DNA of 64,000 nt from Dysidea avara (lineage: Eukaryota > Porifera > Demospongiae > Dictyoceratida > Dysideidae): positions 30,124,472 through 30,188,471 of the forward strand of contig NC_089276.1 of assembly GCF_963678975.1 (NCBI RefSeq). The letters run 5' to 3'. A model generated the notes under the pieces. That model was not told the origin of the DNA. It saw nothing but the letters and a program-made list of their open reading frames with translations, and did not search any database. Position 1 is the stretch's first letter. Every line of letters starts with the position of its first letter. This document shows positions 56,563 to 64,000 of the stretch, in pieces. The translations under genes and the position numbers were made by a program.

Positions 56563-56697
56563 CACTGGACTGGACTGGTGGACTGGACTGGTGGACTGGA
56601 CTGGTGGACTGGACTGGTGGACTGGACTGGTGGACTGGACTGGTGGACTGGACTGGCGGACTGGACTGGTGGACTGGACTGGACTGGACTAGTGGAC
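56563..56697. repeat. 15-bp minisatellite, about nine units
   Basis: The unit is GGACTGGACTGGTGG, nearly perfect. It replaces the 5' part of the BEL/Pao RT. The Pro/Ser/Gln/His-rich N-terminus of the ORF 56282-56767 is its translation. Confidence 0.95.
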
Positions 56698-57417
56698 TCG
56701 CGCTAAACATTAGCGAGCGCCGCCTGTATGGTTGTATTTCCGTAGGGCGTAGTGCACGGACGTACACAGTGTTTTACTTTTTTTTTCGTACAGGAGCGAA
56801 GGAATCATTTCTACTGACTCACTGATAAGGTCATCTCTCCCTCTACATCCATAGATCCTTCACTCCTACTGTGGCCTGGCCTGGACTGGTGGCTTCCCGT
56901 ATAGTGATCGTCGGAGGTTCACGTCGCGAATCATGACTGCTGTCCAGAGCATCACTCAGAACACTGCTGCATCACGACTTTTTAAATACAACACTGTACT
57001 TTAATAAATATCTTTTTATATCCTCGATTATCAAATTAATGAAGTCTTAATTGTCACGCATGCGCATAGTTTAACTAAATGCCTTGAATGGTTGTTGCTC
57101 CGTACTGTGAGTCTGGGTGTCCGGATGGAGCTCCTCTTACCAGTGCCAGGTTGTGGTAAACTGCCAATAAATTTGTGTGAAGACTACTATGACAAGTCCT
57201 TTCATCTGTTGTCAGTGCATGTTCCTTCTACAGGACTGAATGAATTCCGTCATGCTGAATGGTCCGGTGATGAGTGTGGTCTCAGGTAACAGCTTACTTT
57301 GTTGCAAGTCACATGCATTATATAAATTACAGTGATTGCCCACACTAGCTATCTTGAGGTAAATATCTGCTTGTTCAGTGGCAAATGGTGTACAACAGTA
57401 AAAAGGCATAACTCCTG
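56698..57417. other. No gene supported
   Basis: An ORF at 57092-57289 ends near a CAG/GTAACA donor-like site, but I see no homology or partner exon, so I do not call it. GC is higher at 56700-56960. Confidence 0.35.
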
Positions 57418-57615
57418 ACCATAACACATACAACTATATAAACCAAAAAGTACACTGAAAAGGAGAAAATACAATAAAATGCAAACATCAACCTACCTAT
57501 TTAATACAGACCATAATGAACCATAACACATAACTACATCTACACCAAAAAGTACACTGAAAATCAGAAAATACAACAGTACATCAACCTGCCTGTTCAA
57601 TACAGACCATAACGA
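57418..57615. repeat. Tandem duplication, about 107-bp unit, two copies
   Basis: GACCATAA-ACATA-AACTA, CCAAAAAGTACACTGAAAA and CATCAACCT blocks recur in order at 57418-57515 and 57523-57612. Confidence 0.8.
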
Positions 57616-57689
57616 ACTTTTAAAAAATAAAAAGTATGCAAAACACATGCTTGTATAACTAAAAGCAGTAAAGCACAACCAATAGCTAA

Positions 57690-58214
57690 TTAAAATCCTT
57701 GTTTCCTTAAATATTCCCAGTGTAAAGGGGTCATCTTCGACTTAACATCTTCACAAACTGATAAGCATTGGGGATCAAACATAGGCCAATTCCTATGAAT
57801 ACATGGTAAGTTTAGGTGGTAATATGCAGGTGAAAATTTCGATTGGGAATCCCCTCCTGCAGTAGGTGTAAAAGTTCTCCACTCTTTGTGTTGCACACAC
57901 AGGTCATATGGAGGAGTGGGGGGCTTACTGTACTTGTTATTACACCCAGCACACTTGGAGATGTTTCCTGAAATAAACCACAACCTGAAGGGTGATTGCT
58001 CTTCTGCCATAGGTGGTGAAGGTGAAAAGTAAGTAGACAATGAATGTGGTGCTGCTGATGGCATATACGCAAATGGCATAAAATTGTAGCTATAAGGGCT
58101 ATTACAAAAGTAACCTGTGGAAAAGTTATTAGCTGAATCAGATGGTGGTACATATCCACTGTAACTGCTACTACTTGCAATTGTCTCATCTTGCAGCCGA
58201 TTAACATGATTAGA
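57690..58214 (-). CDS. Putative zinc-binding domain protein (fragment or terminal exon)
   Basis: The minus-strand frame is open from just after a TGA at 58215-58217 to the stop at 57690; the first in-frame Met is at 58079. The N-terminal half is Ser/Tyr/Asn/Pro-rich (low complexity). The C-terminal ~95 residues look like a compact domain: 'PFRLWFISGNISKCAGC-NKY', 'PYDLCVQHKEWR', 'YYHLNLPCIHRNWPMF', 'HWEYLRKQGF'. Cysteines in C-x2-C, C-x2-H and H-x4-C spacing suggest metal binding. I have seen similar 'KC-GC ... LCV-H-EWR ... YH-N--CI' tails in multicopy ORFs of corals and sponges, but cannot assign a function. It may be the last exon of a gene or a mobile-element remnant. An alternative reading frame (57812-58222) is a shadow. 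Confidence 0.5.
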   Translation of the reverse strand, partial: SNHVNRLQDETIASSSSYSGYVPPSDSANNFSTGYFCNSPYSYNFMPFAYMPSAAPHSLSTYFSPSPPMAEEQSPFRLWFISGNISKCAGCNNKYSKPPTPPYDLCVQHKEWRTFTPTAGGDSQSKFSPAYYHLNLPCIHRNWPMFDPQCLSVCEDVKSKMTPLHWEYLRKQGF

Positions 58215-58900
58215 TCATGCATGGTGGCTTATACAAAGATGCTTTGCTGCTGTTGGTTCATCACAGCCCTATATACCCAGTCTTTAATCAGTAATGAATC
58301 ACAAGTCCATGATGATTTGCGTACAGCCACAGTCCAAGCAAGTTGGATGAACATGCAGAAATAGAATTCTACAAAGCATTTTACAATGCACTAAAATTTG
58401 CTGTAAAATAAAGTACACTATTTGTAGTCATTGTATCACTATTTGTAAAGTGAGAATACATTGTGGAATTACTCGCAATATTCTTTTGTCGTAATTCCAC
58501 AATGAAATACCATGTAGTATTTTATACTATTCCTCAGTACTGTTTAATGTCCTGTGAAATTGTTTGTACTATATTACTGTGGTTTATCTCAGTAAAATGC
58601 TATGCATAATTCTACTGAGTGTTTCATAGCACAGAAAAATGCTCTGCAAAACACTACATACTATTCCTCAGGTACTTTTCCTGTGCTAAAGTAAATGCTT
58701 GGGGAGACCTACTAGACACGTACCCTAAAGTTGAATACTCAGGGCTGCAACCTACTAGACACACTAAAGTTGAATACTCTGGGCATAGCATACAACTAGT
58801 GTGCTTGATAGTGAGAGAAATCTAGTGGATTGCTGGAACAATAGCCCTGACAAAATATTTCTGGCTGCCGGAACAATAGCAACTTCAAAAAAAAGAGGTA
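58215..58900. other. Unassigned; small direct repeat at 58722-58785
   Basis: AAAGTTGAATACTC-GGGC occurs twice (58728-58746 and 58764-58782). No gene recognised. Confidence 0.45.
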
Positions 58901-58904
58901 GAGT

Positions 58905-59610
58905 TTCCACTTAAAATAGGAAGGTGCTTCATTTTGTTGCTTCTGGAGATTTCACACAGATTTACCTTTAAGTTAAAGCAAACAAGTGCTAATTTGTTAT
59001 TGGAATGTTTACAGCAGTCGCTATCAGCATAATTTTAACATAATTATGTAAATATCCAAAAAGTGGTCACATGATCAAAATCCCTTCAAAAAGGATTTCC
59101 ACTGCAAAATAAGATGATGCCTTAGCCTTTTGCATTGTTTCTGATGATTTTCATGCAGGCTGACCTTAAGATAAAACAAACAAGTGCTAATATATTATTA
59201 AACCGTCTATTACTTTCAATATCAGTGCAGTTTTAACTGTAAATCCCCAAAAAGTGGTCACGTGGCCAACAATCCCATTGCAGCTATAAAGGATGTGCTA
59301 TAGCACTACAAGATGCAGAAGCTTTCATTATAAAACAAGAAAATACACAAATCGTGACTTAGGTCACCCTAAAATACAATGATTTTCTAATAAGCTGTCC
59401 AATTTAACTACGTATTATGATATTTTTGGTCACATGTCCACTTTTTTTTGTATGTTTTTGTGTGTTAAACTTAATATGCAGATACCCAATGCCACAAGCA
59501 ATCCAATAATAAATTAGCACTTGTTTGCTTTATCTTAAAGGTCAGTCAGTGTGAAAATCACCAGAAACAACAAAAGGAACTAATGTGAGTTGGAAACCCT
59601 AGAAAAGGTC
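58905..59610. repeat. Three diverged copies of a ~180-bp repeat, the third inverted
   Basis: 58905-59090 and 59095-59275 are direct copies (AACAAGTGCTAAT, AAAAAGTGGTCAC and TTTCCACT blocks). 59430-59610 carries the same blocks in reverse complement (TGGTCACATGTCCACTTTTT, ATTAGCACTTGTTTG). Together they form a partial foldback. Confidence 0.7.
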
Positions 59611-60001
59611 ATCACAACCTGCTGTTGAATGCCATATCGCAGAGTTCAACAGCAAGTTGTAAATGGTGATTTCAAAGGCAAAAGTGTGAAGTTTTTCGCC
59701 AGTAGAAAGTCCTAATATAATACACTATGTATAACTCGTGGTCATTTTATCACCCAGATGACGAGTCATAAATATATTAGGGGCACGCGCTATTTTCAGA
59801 AGGGTTTCAGCTGAAACCATTGCAACCCCCTGTATCCGCCACTGTTGTCCCTTTGAAAATCCATGCAAGTATACATTTTAACTACTTGAATACACTTTAC
59901 TAGTTTGTGGAGACCTCAGAAACCTCCCTAAAGCTGCCCCTGTATAATGTATTTCTATCTGTATATTCAGTAAGTATCAATATGGAAAATTAACACCTCA
60001 A

Positions 60002-60249
60002 TATGTGACTGGGCCTGTGAAAATAGGGGATGTGAGCACATGATTTTTGCCTACATTTTCACACTTTCATCACTCATAACTTTTTGTACTGATATGCTAT
60101 ATGGCAATGCTCTTAGTAAGCATTTAATTGTCTTCATGATGCAAGTTACAGAATGCAAATGTTCTGTTCCAATACTGAAATATTACCTTAGAGTGACTGG
60201 GTGTAGTTTATGCCCACATGCCATGTTTTCACAGGCCTGGTCACATATG
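60002..60249. mobile_element. MITE with TATGTGACTGGGCCTGTGAAAA ends (imperfect)
   Basis: The left end TATGTGACTGGGCCTGTG is complementary to CACAGGCCTGGTCACATA at the right. Relics of the same family lie at 11520-11617 and 13700-13745. The ORF at 60040-60285 is a shadow. Confidence 0.7.
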
Positions 60250-60444
60250 GTTTCACTGCATGAAGATGATGACCAGAATTATTGAAGATAAAAGGAAAAG
60301 CAGGAAGGCAAGACACAGAAGATAGACACTCACTTGAACCTCAAAAAGCACATGCCACTAGTCATAAAATGGTGATCATATATTAGACACATCGTTTAGC
60401 AGGGGGGTAGGACACAGCACACGTGTATCACTAAAGAATTCGCT

Positions 60445-61130
60445 ATGTCAGAAAACATTTCAATGGATCCTGTAGAAAAAACTGATGGCTGGGATCAGTG
60501 GGGATTAAGCGATATTCAGATTCTACTTTATCTGTACTTTACAACTATGTGAGTTTTGTGAGTAGAACATCACATGATCATTACAAACATTTATCCTTGA
60601 AAATGATATCTGGTATCTCTATTGCTTGATATTATGACATCTGGCCTGTTATGTTCTTGTGCATTATACTCCTTGACTGTGCAGGATATGGTCAGTAGTT
60701 GTAAAGAGCTCAAGTACTTTAATTATAGTAAGTGAAATTGCAGTTCCAGTTTACAACTGCTACATAGCTATTGATGCAGATGGCACTGACCTTCCTGTGG
60801 ACTTTATGACTACAATATCAGCTCATCGTGGACTATATAGTGTTGTGCATGAGATCAGTGAAGGTGTTACTGTACTTGTATGGAAATCCAGATCCTAATG
60901 TAATCATGCTTCATGTCAATGGCATAAGATTATCTTTCCAAGAACCTTTTATAATTATGTTTACGTGATATATATTAAGCCATTATACTTTTCATCATCA
61001 TTTAGATAGCACTGTAGCTGTATTGCGTGGATGTGGGTACAATATAATATACTACGGCATCACAGCTGATAAACCTTCAGTAGCCTCTTGCTCTGCCAGT
61101 GGATTGTGCCAATCAACTTCAATACTGTGA
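60445..61130 (+). CDS. Candidate three-exon gene, about 135 aa, function unknown
   Basis: Exon 1 is 60445-60548 (starts 'MSENISMDPVEK', 34 codons plus 2 nt). The intron 60549-60684 begins GTGAGT and ends in a pyrimidine-rich TGTGCAG. Exon 2 from 60685 continues in phase ('MIWSVVVKSSSTLIIVSEIA', 'AIDADGTDLPVDF'). It can either read to a TAA at 60896-60898 or splice at AAG/GTGTTA (60863/60864) across a 142-bp intron ending CATCATTTAG into exon 3 (61006-61130), again in phase ('STVAVLRGCGYNIIYYG') to a TGA. Three open segments joined by canonical GT-AG sites in matching phases are unlikely by chance. No repeat similarity explains it. No signal peptide or domain recognised; a hydrophobic stretch follows the first splice junction. 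The second intron is less certain than the first. Confidence 0.5.
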
Positions 61131-61580
61131 ACACTAATAGTTAGCTACTAATAATAGTAATACTAATAATAGTATCAGCTATAGTTTTGTTATTATGTCA
61201 TTTGTATGTAATTTATCTTGTCGGCATAAAGCTGCAAGTTTAATTGTATGTACTAGCTAGCTATAGTGTTTTTACCCCTAATGTTTACAGCAGCTGATCC
61301 AGGGTTTGGCAAAGGGGTGCACCAGTATATGGAGTAGGGATCTGTGCCCCCAGAAGCTAAAGTTTTTTGCAGGACTAAAAATTTTGATGTAGAATGGTTT
61401 AAATCATACTGCTTTTATGTGGACTACATTGATCAAGAGTTGTATAGGGACATTAAAGTGACAATCATGCCAGCAGTTTAGCTATAATTACTATTATAGA
61501 CCTAAACAATGGTATACACAAGATCACATGCATTTCATTTGCAAGATATCCTTAGCAGGCTAAATGTACCAATGCAACTG
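61131..61580. other. No gene; possible hAT-MITE relic near 61292-61365
   Basis: CAGCTGATCCAGGGTTTGGC resembles the CAGGGGCTGATCCAGG hAT terminus. Otherwise unassigned. Confidence 0.4.
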
Positions 61581-61582
61581 TT

Positions 61583-61850
61583 AAGTGACTGTTCTATTAG
61601 AGTATTGACTGACCGTTCTATTAGAGTATCTCGATCTTGTATAACACATACACACACACATATATATACTCGTAATTATAGGGCCACAGTAGGAGGAAGC
61701 CAGGTTGGCACAGTGGGGCACTTTAATTGATAAGTGACTGCTCTATTAGAGTATCTCGATCTTGTATAACACGTACACACATATATATACTCACAATTAT
61801 AAGGCCACAGTAGAAGGAAGCCAGGTCGGTACATTGGGGCCCTACGCCTT
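61583..61850. repeat. Tandem duplication, two units, with motif copies and ACAC tract
   Basis: Each unit is AAGTGACTG-TCTATTAGAGTA...TCGATCTTGTATAACAC, then CACACATATATATACTC and GGCCACAGTAG-AGGAAGCCAGG. Units start near 61583 and 61734. The iteron-like motif is therefore part of the duplicated unit. Confidence 0.8.
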
Positions 61851-62186
61851 CTCAAAGATCTATGATCGAGTCTGATAAAGCCAGCTGCAGTGGGCCGGGG
61901 ACCACTTATGGCAAAGGGGGACCAACTGAGTGTGCCCGCGTAAGTTGTCCAGGGGGGACAAGTTGCAGTGCTGCAAGTAGTCTGAGGGGACCAAGCATGG
62001 TTGCTGCAACTGGTCCGGGGGGACCGGTTGCAGTATGACAGTTTCTTGGACAGTCGGGCATATATACATATCAGGCAAAGTCATGTTACAACTATTACAT
62101 GACTCATGTTAGTGACATAAGCATTGATATACAGCTGATTATATAGGCTAAAATGTATAAGCTAGATGTACTCTATACACCCCAAA
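61851..62186. other. GGGGGACC-rich short repeats, no gene
   Basis: Diverged repeats around GTCC-GGGGGACC-GTTGCAGT at 61905-62035. No gene recognised. Confidence 0.5.
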
Positions 62187-62974
62187 AACACCTTCGCTGT
62201 AAAAAAGGCACGCCCAAGAAACTACAAGTACCTGGAACCCAATGTAAAAAAACAAAAAGAAAACAGCTCAGCTGAAATGAAAAGTAACTGGTAACTTAAA
62301 GAGCTGATATCTGAAGCGGCCAAGAATACAATTACTAAAGTTTAATCCATGCAAGAACACCTTGGCTATAAAACAGGTGTGTACATGAAAGTAACTGGCA
62401 ACTGAAATGGCTGATATCTGAAGTGGCCAAGAATGAATGGTCATATACAACTAATTCAAAAATTTAACACTGAACCTTTATAATTCAGCTGTGTTCTATA
62501 TTCACTCTTGCTGCATTGTAAAGCAATTTCTTTTAACTCTAATTGGCTGGTAATTTAGCCGCCTTTTTTAATAGTCAGTATAATTGAGCAAAAAAAGGCG
62601 GCCAAATTACCAGCCAATTAGGGTTAAAAGAAATTACTTTACGATGCAGCAAGAGTGAATATAGAACACAGCTGAATTATAAAGGTTCAGTGTTAAATTT
62701 TTGAATTAGTTGTATATGACCATTCATTCTTGGCCGCTTCAGATATCAGCCATTTCAGTTGCCAGTTACTTTCATGTACACACCTGTTTTATAGCCAAGG
62801 TGTTCTTGCATGGATTAAACTTTAGTAATTGTATTCTTGGCCGCTTCAGATATCAGCTCTTTAAGTTACCAGTTACTTTTCACTTCAGCTGAGCTGTTTT
62901 CTTTTCGTTTTTTTTACATTGGGTTCCAGGTACTTGTATTTTCTTGGGCGCGCCTTTTTTACAGCGAAGGTGTT
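62187..62974. mobile_element. Near-perfect long hairpin element, AACACCTTCGCTGT ends
   Basis: Arms of about 380 bp (62187-62568 and 62590-62974) pair almost perfectly around a ~20-bp loop. A 60-residue reading frame is identical on opposite strands (62268-62450 and 62710-62892), so about 180 bp are nearly unchanged. Each arm also has an internal terminus-like sequence (AACACCTTGGCTATAAAACAGG), suggesting an earlier nested end. No target duplication is clear. If transcribed it would form long double-stranded RNA. Confidence 0.85.
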
Positions 62975-62992
62975 ATAATGATTGTTTCATAA

Positions 62993-63024
62993 CACTGTAA
63001 ATTCGGAAGTATGAATTTACGGTG
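62993..63024. repeat. Mini hairpin with CACTGTAAATTC ends
   Basis: CACTGTAAATTC...GAATTTACGGTG, 32 bp. A possible end-to-end remnant of the CACTG foldback family at 15327-15469. An iteron-like motif follows at 63029-63058. Confidence 0.5.
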
Positions 63025-63321
63025 TAGTATGACTGTTCTATTAGAGTAAATCTATCTTTACTGCCTGCATGTGAAGAATATATCTCATATCTGTGCATGT
63101 TAAATGCTTCAGACACCTAATTAAACTTGCAAGTGACTAATTAGTTTACAGTTGCTACACAGCTATATAATATTTTTGAAGTATACAAAAATAAGCTCAG
63201 AATTCCATTAAGGCTAAAGGAATTTTGAACCACAACTACAAATATTTATGGTGTCATATACCTATAATAGCTTTCCATATTTGCTTCTACACCACAATGA
63301 CATCATTCCATCAACTACATT

Positions 63322-63964
63322 TGTGACCCAGTCTGAGAAAACCGGGCTTATCGCCTATTTAAAAGTATCGAGAAACGCCGGCTTTAAGTATTTAGTGTGT
63401 TGTAGCTCGCCAATGGTTGAAGCTATGTGTACCAAATTTTCACACGTTTTACACCAATTCCTTACCTTCCAGAGCATCCACTGTGCAAGTAGCCAACAAC
63501 TTAGTTTCCCGCCATTTTAGAACCGAGGTTGACTGTATCAGGCGAGCTGCAAATTAGGTGGGTGGGTGGGTGGGTGGGAGGCGGGCACCCTGAAAGGCCA
63601 GGCAAGATGGTGTTCAAAAATTGAAAAGGAAGGCGAAGGGATGCAAGTTTTGGGCCATTGAGGTCTCAAAACTGGCTAAAATGAAAGGAAATTTACAGCA
63701 AAGGTACTTATTCAACACCACAGAGCTGTACAGCCACATACAGTCATCTCCAGGCTGACCAGAGCTCCATTAAGGCCCCACGCCACACCACACATACAGA
63801 TCGCCACTGGGCTTGGGAAAAGCAGCCTGCAAAACCAGACCACTCAAGTCTAGCTGATGTTGATTGTGGAATTAGATAGTTTATTCATGTAGCTTTGTGT
63901 CCTAGGTGAAAAATCGAATCTGCTGACATGGGCGATAAGACCGGTTTTCTCAGACTGGGTCACA
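63322..63964. mobile_element. Second copy of the TGTGAC long-TIR element
   Basis: TGTGACCCAGTCTGAGAAAA at the left and its complement at the right (TTTTCTCAGACTGGGTCACA). GGCTTATCGCC / GGCGATAAG lies inside. Homologous to 31582-33025 without the nested GAGGGGTCC MITE. Contains a GGGT microsatellite near 63559-63577. Confidence 0.8.
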
Positions 63965-64000
63965 TATACTGTTCAGTAATCAATGCATGCAGATTATAAT

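Noticed and set aside
56567-56767. Pro/Ser/Gln-rich N-terminus joined to the BEL/Pao RT end
   Set aside because: Frame through the 15-bp minisatellite, not part of the retrotransposon protein.
57092-57289. Possible first exon ending at CAG/GTAACA
   Set aside because: No signal peptide, homology or matching downstream exon could be found.
62268-62892. Two identical 60-residue ORFs as a duplicated small gene
   Set aside because: They are mirror images in the arms of a hairpin element.
1-64000. tRNA, rRNA or riboswitch genes
   Set aside because: No tRNA-like A/B box arrangement with a foldable cloverleaf and no rRNA-like stretch was recognised by eye; a covariance-model search would be needed to exclude small RNAs.

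Overview
This 64 kb window is eukaryotic. It is AT-rich, intron-compatible and dominated by transposable elements. No tRNA, rRNA or bacterial-type operon is visible. The mix of CR1/Jockey-like LINEs, an R2-type LINE remnant, a BEL/Pao retrotransposon, a hAT and a pogo/Tigger transposase, and dense MITEs, together with a TNFR/EGF-type cell-surface gene, points to an invertebrate metazoan. A sponge-like genome is my guess, but that rests on general impression, not proof.

Layout. 0.2-11.4 kb: foldback elements, broken LINEs, a large TA-flanked foldback (2855-6006) split by a LINE, a foldback with 10-bp target duplication (6629-7266), and a hAT MITE (7780-8316). 12-24.8 kb: more MITEs, a possibly intact hAT transposon (15702-19305, 920-aa transposase), the best host-gene candidate (20190-20765, a small single-pass membrane protein with one TNFR cysteine-rich repeat and an EGF-like module), then nested foldbacks. 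25-35 kb: a broken nuclease-like ORF, two tandem copies of a composite element (foldback + 30-31-bp minisatellite + conserved tail), and a LINE fragment. 35-41 kb: hAT MITEs, a LINE tail and a pogo/Tigger transposase cut off at a CA microsatellite. 41.4-49 kb: a giant foldback with about 1-kb arms whose centre holds a LINE. This LINE appears twice around a 200-N gap, almost certainly an assembly duplication. 49-57 kb: another composite-element copy, a second TA-type foldback carrying an R2-like LINE fragment and a hAT MITE, and a BEL/Pao pol remnant. 57-64 kb: a zinc-binding-like ORF, a likely three-exon small gene (60445-61130), and long hairpin elements.

Many insertions are datable relative to one another, because the uninterrupted partner arm or paralogous copy supplies the empty site and target-site duplications are still readable. 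The most unusual signal is a short iteron-like motif: a GATCGAGAT box next to one to three 17-bp units built on the palindrome CTCTAATAGAG. It recurs at about 17 loci inside at least seven otherwise unrelated mobile-element families.
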